Below the pieces are notes generated by a model. It did not search any database. It had not been told where the DNA came from and was given only the letters and a program-made list of their open reading frames with translations. Below are positions 44,702-53,010 of a stretch of DNA of 64,000 nt, piece by piece. Origin of the DNA: UBA1366 sp047602575 (GTDB lineage Bacteria > Bacillota > Clostridia > Oscillospirales > Ruminococcaceae); NCBI GenBank assembly GCA_047602575.1, contig JASGGY010000003.1, positions 248,001-312,000 of the forward strand, in the 5' to 3' direction. Each line of letters starts with the position of its first letter. Position 1 is the first letter of the stretch. The position numbers and the translations under genes are program-made.

Positions 44702-44911
44702 ATGAAAAAGAAATTTTTTGGAACGGACATTGAGCCGTCATGTTCCTACTGCGTTTACGGAAACCGCGCCAAAGAAGGCAACAAGGTTCTCTGTGAAAAA
44801 GTAGGACTGGTTGACGCGACGTTCAGTTGCAAGAAATGGGAATACGACCCCATCAAGCGGATTCCGAAAAAACAGCTGAGCATTCCGGAGCAGGAAGACG
44901 ATTCCATTTAA
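44702..44911 (+). CDS. Small conserved-looking Cys protein, unknown function
   Basis: 69 aa from ATG 44702 (GAGAGGATGG upstream); an ATG at 44681 would include the Shine-Dalgarno. Four Cys in CSYC-x(18)-C-x(10)-C spacing suggest a metal site: PSCSYC, VLCEK, FSCKKWEYDPIKR. Lys-rich, cytoplasmic. The pattern looks like a common short clostridial protein, but I cannot name it. Own promoter and terminator, so monocistronic. Confidence 0.75.
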   Translation: MKKKFFGTDIEPSCSYCVYGNRAKEGNKVLCEKVGLVDATFSCKKWEYDPIKRIPKKQLSIPEQEDDSI

Positions 44912-44917
44912 CAAGCC

Positions 44918-44955
44918 AAAAAGCTTCCCGATTGTTTTTCGGGAAGCTTTTTCTA
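44918..44955 (+). terminator. Terminator of the small Cys protein gene
   Basis: Perfect 13-bp stem (44918-44930 and 44940-44952) ending TTTTT. Confidence 0.88.
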
Positions 44956-45025
44956 GTTTTATTTCCTAAGATTTAATCTGTAAATTTGGGCGATGCGCTG
45001 AAACAGAACAATTGTGCTGATTTTC

Positions 45026-45054
45026 TTGACGCGCACAATGGTTTCTGTTATACT
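45026..45054 (+). promoter_or_regulatory. Promoter of the GyrI-like gene
   Basis: TTGACG (45026-45031), 17 nt, TATACT with TG extension (45049-45054). Confidence 0.75.
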
Positions 45055-45087
45055 GATTACAGGATTATTTCTGAAAGGATGTTGATC

Positions 45088-45639
45088 ATGGACGAACTGA
45101 ATACCCCCGCGTGGCAGATTACGAACTGCTATCAGCAAGCTTTCCCGCGCAGCCGGTTTGTCGGCATTTGCTACAGAAACAGCGACCGCGTGGACGGCGG
45201 GTACGGCTTCCAATGGGGCGAGTGGTTTCAAGCCGGCAGATTTCAGGCGCTTGAGGCGCTGTTGACCGACGACTTCAAGGCGCAGTTCCCTGACTGGGAC
45301 GCTTACATCGGCTTGATGAAATTCAAGGACGGCGAATCTGCAGACTATTTCGAATACTGGATCGGGATGTTCCTACCCGCGGGCTGCGCAGTGCCGGCGG
45401 GTTATGCGGTCGTTGATTTCGACGCGAGCGCGGCTGGAATCTGCTGGATTCAAGGCAAACCGGACGTTGTTTTTTGCCACGAGGACGAATGCAGCATGAA
45501 AATGACCGAGGCGGGAATGAAGCTGAAACCCACAGCGGACGGCGCATATTATTTCTTCGAGCGTTACGGCTGCCCGCGCTTTACCACACCCAACGAAAAC
45601 GGCGAGATCATTCTGGACATCGGCTATTTTGTAGAATAG
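45088..45639 (+). CDS. GyrI-like / effector-binding-domain protein
   Basis: 183 aa from ATG 45088, with AAAGGATG upstream. SRFVGICYRNSDRV at the start, EYWIGMFLPAGCAVPAGY in the middle and YYFFERYGCPRFTTPNENGEIILDIGYFV at the end fit a stand-alone GyrI-like small-molecule-binding domain. No DNA-binding part. Such proteins may bind drugs or toxins or act as hydrolases; the ligand here is unknown. Confidence 0.75.
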   Translation: MDELNTPAWQITNCYQQAFPRSRFVGICYRNSDRVDGGYGFQWGEWFQAGRFQALEALLTDDFKAQFPDWDAYIGLMKFKDGESADYFEYWIGMFLPAGCAVPAGYAVVDFDASAAGICWIQGKPDVVFCHEDECSMKMTEAGMKLKPTADGAYYFFERYGCPRFTTPNENGEIILDIGYFVE

Positions 45640-45689
45640 TTTTTTCTCAAATATAAATCCGTTTGATTGACAAGATTTTGTATCAATCA

Positions 45690-45735
45690 AAAACGACAGC
45701 CTGCCGAATTTAAAATAAGGCAGACTGTCGTTTCT
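45690..45735. terminator. Bidirectional terminator
   Basis: AAACGACAG-C-CTGCC pairs with GGCAG-A-CTGTCGTTT (one mismatch), 13-nt loop, between convergent genes. Confidence 0.75.
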
Positions 45736-47171
45736 TACTTCGCTTTGGCAGATTTTATCACCGAGTAAGCACTGTAATACTTTACTCCGCTTACAATCTG
45801 ATAGGTACGAATCTTATAATAATATGTCTTTCCTTTGGTAAGCCCTGTGTTGGTGAAGCTTGTTGCAGTAGTGGATTTGAGCTTGCTGTATGTACCGGTC
45901 TTTGACGTCGCCCGATAGATGATATAACCCGATGCACGCGATACCTTGGCGTATTTCAGTGTAGCTTTTTTCACACCCGCTGTCACAGAGGAAAGCGTCG
46001 TTCTCTTTGGATTGATTTTAAAGGTCAGCGTTTTGGTTCCTGTGTAACTGCCCTTCCCCTTAACGGTCACGGTTGCTTTACCGACTGCGGTGTTATTTTT
46101 ATAGGTCACGGTAAAGTCCGTACTGGATTTTAAGGTTTTTGTGCCGGCTTTGATTGAAACAGTCGGCTTTTTTGTTGCACCGGTGTAGGCGTAGCTTGTC
46201 ACGGAAAGCTTAGCAATCATTCCGGTAAGTGACTTGCTGATGGAATAATCAATGCCTCTTTCTTTGGCATATGTTTCGCCCACAGTACCTGCATAGCAGT
46301 AAATTTTAAAGTCATTCACTTTTTTCTCGTCATAATCTTCATCATACGCATAGCCAAACGCAAATTCGCCGATGTGAGTCACAGCTACGGGGATTGTAAC
46401 GTGCTTGAGTCCGGTGCAATTGAGAAACGCACCGAAGCCGATATTCGTTACGCTTGACGGAATAGAAATACTCGTTAAGCTCGTACAGCCAAAAAAAGCA
46501 TTGCTGCCAATGTTTGTCACACCCGATGGAATTTTGATGCTTGAAAGACTTGTGCAACCAGAAAACATCTCATATTCCACGCTTTTTAAGCCCGATGGAA
46601 GCGTAACGTGCTTCAAACCGTTGCAATCGAAGAAGAGCCCGTACCCAATACTTTTCACACCAGATGGGAGGATAATATCTGTGAGGCTTTTACAGTTCCA
46701 GAATGCCCGATCGCCGATTTTCGTCACATTATCCGGAATGGAGATACTATCTAAACGAATGCAATTTGAAAAAGCGTAATATCCAATGCTTGTTATGCCC
46801 GCGGGAATGACGATCTCAGTAAGTCCGGTGCAGTTGCGAAATGCGCTTGCTTTGATTCTCGTAACGCCCGAAGGTATGGTAACGCTCGTCAGCGCTGAAT
46901 TGTTTTGGAATGCCTGATCCCCGATACTCGTCACAGTCTTTCCGTCGATTTCTGACGGAATTTCGAGGAATGCCGCCGAGCCGGAATAGTTGGTGATTTC
47001 CGCTGTACCGTCACTGAGTACCGAATACGAATAACCATTGTTCGTATCCGCATAAACCCGATTTATGTTGAAAATTCCAAAATCGCTTTTTTGTATGCCT
47101 TCTGGTAATGCGGCAGTAAAAGAACCGACTGACATCGCGAGCACGCATAGAGCAGTCAATAGCTTTTTCAT
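45735..47171 (-). CDS. Secreted BspA-type leucine-rich-repeat protein with Ig-like and Fn3 domains
   Basis: 478 aa. Signal peptide (1-21 or so), about nine LRR_5 units from residue 75 to 290 (pattern SIGDQAFQNNSALTSVTIPSG), one MBG/Ig-like module (SYAYTGATKKPTVSIKAG...) and a C-terminal Fn3-like domain nearly identical to the one in the protein ending at 40442. AT-richer than its neighbours. Secreted; no sortase motif or anchor seen. Confidence 0.88.
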   Translation of the reverse strand: MKKLLTALCVLAMSVGSFTAALPEGIQKSDFGIFNINRVYADTNNGYSYSVLSDGTAEITNYSGSAAFLEIPSEIDGKTVTSIGDQAFQNNSALTSVTIPSGVTRIKASAFRNCTGLTEIVIPAGITSIGYYAFSNCIRLDSISIPDNVTKIGDRAFWNCKSLTDIILPSGVKSIGYGLFFDCNGLKHVTLPSGLKSVEYEMFSGCTSLSSIKIPSGVTNIGSNAFFGCTSLTSISIPSSVTNIGFGAFLNCTGLKHVTIPVAVTHIGEFAFGYAYDEDYDEKKVNDFKIYCYAGTVGETYAKERGIDYSISKSLTGMIAKLSVTSYAYTGATKKPTVSIKAGTKTLKSSTDFTVTYKNNTAVGKATVTVKGKGSYTGTKTLTFKINPKRTTLSSVTAGVKKATLKYAKVSRASGYIIYRATSKTGTYSKLKSTTATSFTNTGLTKGKTYYYKIRTYQIVSGVKYYSAYSVIKSAKAK

Positions 47172-47229
47172 AGGAATTCATCCTTTCGTTTTGCATGAAA
47201 CAATCCCATTTGGATTGCTTTTCTAAAAA

Positions 47230-47258
47230 AACATAACATATTTTTTTTGCTTTGTCAA
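47230..47258 (-). promoter_or_regulatory. Promoter of the second leucine-rich-repeat gene
   Basis: Minus-strand TTGACA (47253-47258), 17 nt, TATGTT with TG extension (47230-47235). The palindrome found before the first leucine-rich-repeat gene is absent here. Confidence 0.75.
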
Positions 47259-47319
47259 CTATAAAGTAAAACACCCCATAAAACAGCAGTCTTACAGGAT
47301 GTATATTTTTATAAACATT

Positions 47320-48246
47320 CTATTTTTCGATCATCGGATACCCATACGTTGCGATCAGCTTTTTCAGCTCGGCGATATAGCTCTGCGCGGCGGGGCTGAG
47401 GACGGCGCGGCGGTTGGTGATGTAGCCGATTGTCATGCGCTCGTCGGTTTGCAGCGGCACAGCCACGATATCGCTGCCGTTTAAGTCGGTGCTTAAAATG
47501 CCGGAGCAAATTGTATAGCCGCCCAGCCCGATGAGCAGGTTGAACAACGTTGCGCGGTCGGTGACGCGCAGGCTTTTCTGGTGATACACCGTGCTGAGGA
47601 TTTCTTCGGAAAAATAAAACGAATTGTATTCGCCCTGTTCAAAGGACAGGCAGGGGTATGGCTCGAGGTCGGCAAGCGTGATTGCTGTCCGGTCGGCGAG
47701 CGGGTGGAACGCGCTGACAAACACATGGGGCTTTGCCGCAAACAGCGGCGTGAACAGCAGATGGTGCTCGGCAAGCAGCCGGTTGAGCACCTTTTCGTTG
47801 AAGTCATTGAGGTAAAGCACGCCAATCTCGCTGCGCAGCGTACTCACGTCGTGAATGATGTCGTGGGTGCGGGTTTCGCGCAGGGTGAATTCGTATTCCT
47901 CCGCGCCGGACTGGCGCACGAGGTTGACAAACGCATTGACGACAAAAGCGTAATGCTGTGCGCTGACCGCACAAATGCGCTTTGGCGCGCGCCGGTTGAG
48001 GTAGCGCTGTTCGAGCAGCTCGGTCTGTTCCACAACCTGACGGGCATAGCCCAGAAACTCCGCGCCGTCGTCGGACAGGGAGATCCCCCTTGCAGAGCGA
48101 TTAAAAATCTCGATGCCAAGCTCGGCTTCCAGCTCGCGGATGGCGGCGGAAAGGCTCGGCTGGGAGATAAAAAGTTGTTTTGCCGCTTCGCTGATCGAGC
48201 CGCACCGGACGGTTTTCAGCACGTATTTCAGTTGTGAAATCGTCAT
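47320..48246 (-). CDS. LysR-family transcriptional regulator
   Basis: 308 aa. N-terminal winged helix (LKYVLKTVRCGSISEAAKQLFISQPSLSAAIRELE in outline) and a C-terminal periplasmic-binding-like effector domain. Target unknown. It follows the SCIFF maturase gene by 21 nt on the same strand, so co-transcription is likely; a role in regulating the ranthipeptide locus is only a guess. Confidence 0.92.
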   Translation of the reverse strand: MTISQLKYVLKTVRCGSISEAAKQLFISQPSLSAAIRELEAELGIEIFNRSARGISLSDDGAEFLGYARQVVEQTELLEQRYLNRRAPKRICAVSAQHYAFVVNAFVNLVRQSGAEEYEFTLRETRTHDIIHDVSTLRSEIGVLYLNDFNEKVLNRLLAEHHLLFTPLFAAKPHVFVSAFHPLADRTAITLADLEPYPCLSFEQGEYNSFYFSEEILSTVYHQKSLRVTDRATLFNLLIGLGGYTICSGILSTDLNGSDIVAVPLQTDERMTIGYITNRRAVLSPAAQSYIAELKKLIATYGYPMIEK

Positions 48247-48267
48247 TGTGTGCCTCCGTTAAAAAGC

Positions 48268-49650
48268 TTACACGCGTTCTTTTTCCAGCATACCGACCGC
48301 GCGTTTTAAGATTGCGCACTCGAGCCGTTTCTTCTGGATTTCACAGGAAAGCTTGTGGGCGCTGTGGATATCGCCGGCATAGAGGTAATTGTTTGCGTTG
48401 CATCCGCCGCTGCAATAGAACTTCGCCCAGCATTTGACACAATCGGGTTTTGAGTAAACATGGGCGGTGGCGAATTCTTTCTTGATCTCCTGGCTGAACG
48501 TGCCGTCGTAAAGGCTGCCCATCTTGAATTCCTCGATGCCGACAAACTGGTGGCAGGGGTAGATTTCGCCGTCGGGGGTGATGGCGACGTACTCGTTGCC
48601 GCTTCCGCAGCCGCGCAGGCGCTTGATTGCGCAGGGTCCCTGATCGAGATCCAGCGCAAAGTGGAAGAAATTACAGAAGCCTCCGTCGGTGTGAATTTGC
48701 TCAAGCTTTTTCGACAGGCGCTCGTATTCGCAGAAAATCTTCGCCAGATCGCCCATCCCGATCGCATACGGCTCGGCAGGGTCGGTCATGACCGGCTCGA
48801 CGGAAATCTGGTCAAAGCCTGCTTCGAAAAGATGCAGCACATCCTCGGAGAAATCGAGGTTGTATTTTGTGTAGGTGCCGCGAACGTAATAATCCTTATC
48901 CCCGCGCCCGGCGACAAGGCGTTTGTAGTTTTTGATGATTTTATCGTAAGTTCCCGCGCCGTTGACCCGCTTGCGCATACGGTCGTTGATTTCTTTTCTG
49001 CCGTCGATGGAAAGGACAACGTTGGACATCTCGCGGTTGATGAACGCGATCTTGTCGTCGTCCAGCAGCAGCCCGTTGGTGGTGATGGTGAAGCGGAAAA
49101 CCTTGCCGACCTCGGCTTCCCGCGCGCGGGCATAGGCGACGATTTGCTTGACCACGTCAAAATTGAGCAGCGGCTCGCCGCCGAAAAAGTCCAGCTCGAG
49201 GAACTTCCGGTCGAAGGATTTTTCAATCAGAAAATCAATCGCGCGCTTGCCGGTTTCAAAATCCATCAGCTTGCGCCCAACGCCGAAATCGCCGGTTGAC
49301 GCAAAGCAATAATCGCAGCGCATATTGCAATCGTGGGCAATGTGTAGGCACATCGCTTTGACCGGCGACAGCACAGCTTTTTCCGCATACTGCGCGTAAT
49401 CGTCATCGGAAAACAGGATTTTATCGCGGTAAACCTCTAACAGCTCCGCGTAGCATTCTTTAATTTCCGCCGGCGGATAGAGCTTCGAGAGCTTGTCCAG
49501 CGCTTTTTCCGGACATTCCGGCGCAAAGGGCGGGTCAACGCAGTCGAGCAGGTCATAGGTTAAGTCGTCCACAAGGTGAACCCCGCCGCTGTTGACGTCG
49601 AGCAGCACGTTGTAGCCGTCAAGCTTGAATTTATGAATCAATCTGATCAT
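48268..49650 (-). CDS. scfB: SCIFF peptide radical SAM maturase
   Basis: 460 aa. N-terminal peptide-recognition (RRE-like) part with NVLLDVNSGGVHLVDDL, the radical SAM cluster motif CNMRCDYC (Cys 108, 112, 115), GGEPLLNFD, and a C-terminal SPASM domain with CAIKRLRGCGSGN...CHQF...CVKCWAKFYCSGGC for auxiliary 4Fe-4S clusters. Known reaction in the family (CteB): thioether cross-links from Cys to other residues of the SCIFF peptide. The precursor gene lies 184 nt upstream. Confidence 0.94.
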   Translation of the reverse strand: MIRLIHKFKLDGYNVLLDVNSGGVHLVDDLTYDLLDCVDPPFAPECPEKALDKLSKLYPPAEIKECYAELLEVYRDKILFSDDDYAQYAEKAVLSPVKAMCLHIAHDCNMRCDYCFASTGDFGVGRKLMDFETGKRAIDFLIEKSFDRKFLELDFFGGEPLLNFDVVKQIVAYARAREAEVGKVFRFTITTNGLLLDDDKIAFINREMSNVVLSIDGRKEINDRMRKRVNGAGTYDKIIKNYKRLVAGRGDKDYYVRGTYTKYNLDFSEDVLHLFEAGFDQISVEPVMTDPAEPYAIGMGDLAKIFCEYERLSKKLEQIHTDGGFCNFFHFALDLDQGPCAIKRLRGCGSGNEYVAITPDGEIYPCHQFVGIEEFKMGSLYDGTFSQEIKKEFATAHVYSKPDCVKCWAKFYCSGGCNANNYLYAGDIHSAHKLSCEIQKKRLECAILKRAVGMLEKERV

Positions 49651-49800
49651 CCTTTTTGCGCGCTTTGCAGCAGAATAAAATGACTGATTCCAGCAAGCTG
49701 AAAATCAGTCTGTTCTGCGGTCTGCGCCGCGTTCATTCACTTTGGTTGGCTTGCGCGAAAACGCGGTCAGGCGTATTCCGCACGCTGTTTCGCACGGCAT

Positions 49801-49819
49801 GAAAGAAAGCTGCGCTTTC
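49801..49819 (-). terminator. Small hairpin between scfA and scfB, possible attenuator
   Basis: GAAAGC-TGC-GCTTTC stem followed by TTTC on the minus strand, 16 nt after the scfA stop. It would give more precursor than maturase. A second stem (ACTGATT/AATCAGT) lies at 49681-49709. Confidence 0.45.
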
Positions 49820-49834
49820 TCATCAGCGCTAATA

Positions 49835-49978
49835 CTACGCGTTCTTTTCGCACTTCTGATTTGCGACTGTACAGGAGGTTTTGCAAGCGGACTGGCAGGA
49901 TGCCTGGCACTTTCCGCAGCCACCCTTTGCGGCGGTTTCCTTGAGGTTGGCTTTGTTCACGGTTTTGATATGCTTCAT
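49835..49978 (-). CDS. scfA: SCIFF ranthipeptide precursor (six Cys in 47 residues)
   Basis: 47 aa, too short for most gene callers. Begins MKHIKTVNKANLKETAAKGG, then six Cys at 21, 24, 28, 32, 36 and 43, with Ser/Thr between them as cross-link partners. The Lys-rich leader and GGCGKC junction match the SCIFF family. AAAGGAAC 8 nt before ATG. The maturase is downstream on the same strand. SCIFF is almost universal in Clostridia; its biological role is still unclear, with reports of quorum-type effects. Confidence 0.95.
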   Translation of the reverse strand: MKHIKTVNKANLKETAAKGGCGKCQASCQSACKTSCTVANQKCEKNA

Positions 49979-50050
49979 GAATATCGTTCCTTTCCGACTG
50001 CGTTTCCGCTTCGTACATTACAAAGAATTTCCGAAACAATTACATAAGTT

Positions 50051-50059
50051 ATTCTAACA
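50051..50059 (-). promoter_or_regulatory. Extended -10 promoter of scfA
   Basis: Minus-strand TGTTAGAAT (TAGAAT at 50051-50056) without a good -35. Leader of about 65 nt. Confidence 0.5.
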
Positions 50060-50164
50060 CAATTCGACCGGGAAGGTATTTATTTTTTATGTCCTTGTGC
50101 TGAATATTTGTATTTTTACCGTAAAAGCCGTTGTTTATGCAATTCGTGCACATTTTTCTGCGGA

Positions 50165-50572
50165 TTAATACTTCCTGCCCTTGGAATTGACGCCGATGAT
50201 GCCACCGATTCCCGCACAGACCATGGCAAGGATGAGCTTTCCGCCGGCTGAAAACGACAGCGCTGCCTTTGTGAAAATCAAACTCATGATCAGCACCGCG
50301 AAAAAAATCGCAGCGCCGCAGATGATGCCCATCATCAGCCCGTTCTTACGGCGTTTACGGGCGCAGATATAGCCGCCCACGTAGGTACCCACGCACAGCG
50401 CCGCGGTGGAAAGCACGGTGATCATCAGCGCGGAGGCGTCCACCTTTGTGACGACGGCAGAGAAGCCGAACATACACACAAAAATGACTCCCAGCCCCAG
50501 CAGCGAGGAAACGACCGTGCAGTAAACGCCGGTGTTCCGGTAATTGGACGCCATCAGTTTGGATTTTCGCAT
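50165..50572 (-). CDS. TIGR04086-type small membrane protein
   Basis: 135 aa with four transmembrane helices and Gly-rich turns (GTYVGGYICARKRRKNGLMMGIICG; GGIIGVNSKGRKY in outline). From memory, TIGR04086 proteins are restricted to Clostridia and sit next to SCIFF and yajC, exactly the context here. Function unknown. Lies between yajC and scfA on the same strand. Confidence 0.75.
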   Translation of the reverse strand: MRKSKLMASNYRNTGVYCTVVSSLLGLGVIFVCMFGFSAVVTKVDASALMITVLSTAALCVGTYVGGYICARKRRKNGLMMGIICGAAIFFAVLIMSLIFTKAALSFSAGGKLILAMVCAGIGGIIGVNSKGRKY

Positions 50573-50635
50573 AGGTATCAGTCCCTTTCTTTACAAGCTC
50601 TTGCTAAAGCTTATTCGCACAGGGCTGTAAATATG

Positions 50636-50661
50636 CAAAAGCCGGCGAAAATCCGCCGGCT
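50636..50661 (-). terminator. Terminator of yajC
   Basis: AGCCGGCG/CGCCGGCT 8-bp stem (50640-50647, 50654-50661) followed by TTTTGC on the minus strand. Confidence 0.75.
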
Positions 50662-50670
50662 TGGTTTATT

Positions 50671-50970
50671 TTATTCGTGAACGGTAAGATTCTTGGTGAT
50701 TGCCCATTTCTGAACGCGGATTTTGCTGCGGTCGCCGCCGGTTTCCAGCACGATGGTGTCTTCCTTGATGGAAAAGACGATGCCCACGATGCCGCCCGCG
50801 GTTACAACTTCGTCGCCGACCTGAACGTTGCCGCGCATGAGCTGATCAGCCTTGTCGCGCTTTTTTTGGGGACGGATGAGGAAGAAGTACATAACGGCAA
50901 AAAACACGGCGATCATGATGATCATCGAGCCCATTCCGCCAGCCTGGGATGCGAAAATTTCTGCGTGCAT
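50671..50970 (-). CDS. yajC: Preprotein translocase subunit YajC
   Basis: 99 aa. One N-terminal membrane helix ending in MYFFLIRPQKKRDK, the YajC hallmark, then VQVGDEVVTAGGIVGIV. AAGGAG before ATG. Accessory to SecDF/SecYEG. Own promoter at 51029-51057. Confidence 0.95.
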   Translation of the reverse strand: MHAEIFASQAGGMGSMIIMIAVFFAVMYFFLIRPQKKRDKADQLMRGNVQVGDEVVTAGGIVGIVFSIKEDTIVLETGGDRSKIRVQKWAITKNLTVHE

Positions 50971-51028
50971 AGGAAAGCTCCTTTATTTTCAAATTCATCA
51001 GTCAGTTTTTGCATAACCAATTGTATTT

Positions 51029-51057
51029 ATTATACCATGTGCGTGGGCGAAACTCAA
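51029..51057 (-). promoter_or_regulatory. yajC promoter
   Basis: Minus-strand TTGAGT (51052-51057), 17 nt, TGGTATAAT (TATAAT 51029-51034). Confidence 0.8.
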
Positions 51058-51084
51058 TACCGTTCATAATAAGTTTTCAACTGC

Positions 51085-51117
51085 CGCGTAAAGCAAACCG
51101 CCCGGCAATGCGGGCGG
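51085..51117 (-). terminator. Terminator of the transcarboxylase operon
   Basis: CCGCCCG/CGGGCGG stem (51098-51104, 51111-51117), then TTTGCTTT on the minus strand. Confidence 0.65.
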
Positions 51118-51132
51118 CTCATGGCTTCATTT

Positions 51133-52530
51133 TTAAATTGGATGCACCTTTGCGGCGGCGTCGGAATGCGCGGCGTCGATGCCGTAGCGCATATTGCGGC
51201 GCTTCTCAAAGAACTTCGGCGCAACCTTCGGGAACATCGCATAGCTGAGGACATCCTCCTCCTGCTCGGTCCACTCGGCGCATTCTTTTTTCAGCTTCTC
51301 AAGCTCCGGCTCTAAGAGGTCGGCCGGGCGGCAGAAAATCGGTTCTTCGTCGCCGCAGATCTGCTTCTGAAATTCCGGATCGATCGGCACGGGGGTTTTG
51401 CCGTATTCGCCGCGGACAAGTCCCTTGAATTCCTTTGTGACCGTCTTGTAGCGCTCGCCCATGATGATGTTGAACACGGCTTGTGTTCCCACGATCTGGG
51501 AGGTCGGCGTTACAAGCGGCGGGTAGCCGGAGTCCTTGCGCACGCGCGGAACTTCCTTCAGCACATCGATGAGCTGGTCGGCTTTGCCAGCCTGCTTGAG
51601 CTGGGAAAGCAAATTCGAGAGCATTCCGCCCGGCACTTGATAAATCAAAGCATTTGCATCGGTCGCAAGCATATCGGGATCAAGCAGACCGTTCGCGATG
51701 TATTTTCTGCGCAGGGTCATGAAATAATCGCGCACCTCGTTGAGGGCTTTGAGGTCGATACCGGTGTCGTATTCCGTGCCCTGGAACGCGGCGACAATCG
51801 ACTCGGTGGGCGCGTGGGAAGTGCCCAGCGCAAGAGGCGACATGGCGGTGTCCACCACGTCAACACCGGCTTCCACGCCCTTGATGATGCACATCGACGC
51901 AAGGCCGGAGGTATAATGCGTATGCAGCTGGATCGGGATTTTCACCACTGCCTTTAAATCCTTGATCAGGGATGCAGTTTCGTAAGGGGTGATCAGCGCT
52001 GCCATGTCCTTGATGCAGATGGAATCCGCGCCGAGCGACTCGATTCGCTTTGCGTAATCAATGTAATAGTCGTGCGTAAAGACTTCGCCCAAGGTATAGG
52101 AAATCGCAATCTGTGCGTGTGCGCCTTCTTTTTTGGCGGCTTTCACGGCGGAATCGAGGTTACGGATGTCGTTGAGCGCATCAAAAATGCGAATGATATC
52201 GATGCCGTTCGCGACAGATTTCTGTACAAAATATTCCAGAACGTCGTCGGCATAATGGCGGTAGCCCAGCATATTCTGTCCGCGGAACAGCATCTGGAGC
52301 TTTGTTTTCGGCATTTCGCGGCGGATCACGCGTAGGCGCTCCCATGGATCTTCGTCAAGGAAACGCAGGCAGGCGTCAAAGGTTGCGCCACCCCAGACCT
52401 CGGCGGAATGGTAGCCGATTTTGTCCATCGCGGGGAGAATCGGCAGCATTTCATCTAAGCTCATGCGCGTTGCGATCAGCGACTGGTGCGCGTCACGCAG
52501 GACGGTTTCGGTGATTTTCAGCTTCGCCAT
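51133..52530 (-). CDS. Pyruvate/oxaloacetate carboxyltransferase (OadA / transcarboxylase 5S type)
   Basis: 465 aa. HMGL-like TIM barrel beginning ITETVLRDAHQSLIATRM (metal Asp), EVWGGATFDACLRFL, the carboxylated Lys region SICIKDMAA and the metal ligands in LHTHYTSG, then the conserved C-terminal PYC_OADA domain. No biotinyl domain at the end; the carrier is a separate gene 32 nt upstream. Start at ATG 52530 because AAAGGA is then at 9 nt. Third gene of the 12S-like/biotin-carrier/5S-like operon. Confidence 0.9.
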   Translation of the reverse strand: MAKLKITETVLRDAHQSLIATRMSLDEMLPILPAMDKIGYHSAEVWGGATFDACLRFLDEDPWERLRVIRREMPKTKLQMLFRGQNMLGYRHYADDVLEYFVQKSVANGIDIIRIFDALNDIRNLDSAVKAAKKEGAHAQIAISYTLGEVFTHDYYIDYAKRIESLGADSICIKDMAALITPYETASLIKDLKAVVKIPIQLHTHYTSGLASMCIIKGVEAGVDVVDTAMSPLALGTSHAPTESIVAAFQGTEYDTGIDLKALNEVRDYFMTLRRKYIANGLLDPDMLATDANALIYQVPGGMLSNLLSQLKQAGKADQLIDVLKEVPRVRKDSGYPPLVTPTSQIVGTQAVFNIIMGERYKTVTKEFKGLVRGEYGKTPVPIDPEFQKQICGDEEPIFCRPADLLEPELEKLKKECAEWTEQEEDVLSYAMFPKVAPKFFEKRRNMRYGIDAAHSDAAAKVHPI

Positions 52531-52562
52531 CTGGCTCATTCCTTTCGGTATAATTTGGGGAA

Positions 52563-52979
52563 TTACTTGATAATTCCCAGGAGTGTGCCGGAGGAAACCG
52601 ATTCGCCCTTTGCGACATTGATGCTTGCCATTGTGCCGTCGCAGGGAGCGTTGATGTCGTTTTCCATCTTCATCGCTTCGAGGACGAAAATGGGCTGACC
52701 GGCTTTGACCGCCGCGCCGACCTTGACCTTAATGTCAAGAATTGTACCGGGCATGGGTGAATTAACGTCCGTGCCGCCCTCGACAGCGACTGCCTGCGAA
52801 GCGGCGGGTGCGGGTGCTTCCGCGGCGGAAGCGGGGGCAGCGGGTGCTGCGGCAGCCGGAGCGGCAGCAGGGGCAGGGGCAACCGCAACGGGTGCTGCGT
52901 AAACCGGCTGCGCGCCGTTTGATTCCTCAACCATGACATCGTAAGCTCTGCCGTTGACTGTGATATTGTATCTTTTCAT
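52563..52979 (-). CDS. Biotin carboxyl carrier protein
   Basis: 138 aa. Short N-terminal beta region (RYNITVNGRAYDVMVEE), an Ala/Pro linker of about 45 residues, and a biotinyl domain with the biotin Lys in VLEAMKMEND. Corresponds to the 1.3S subunit of transcarboxylase or the gamma subunit of decarboxylases. GAAAGGATGG before ATG 52979. Lies between the two carboxyltransferase genes. Confidence 0.93.
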   Translation of the reverse strand: MKRYNITVNGRAYDVMVEESNGAQPVYAAPVAVAPAPAAAPAAAAPAAPASAAEAPAPAASQAVAVEGGTDVNSPMPGTILDIKVKVGAAVKAGQPIFVLEAMKMENDINAPCDGTMASINVAKGESVSSGTLLGIIK

Positions 52980-53010
52980 AGAAACCATCCTTTCGTTTTT
53001 CAATTATTTA

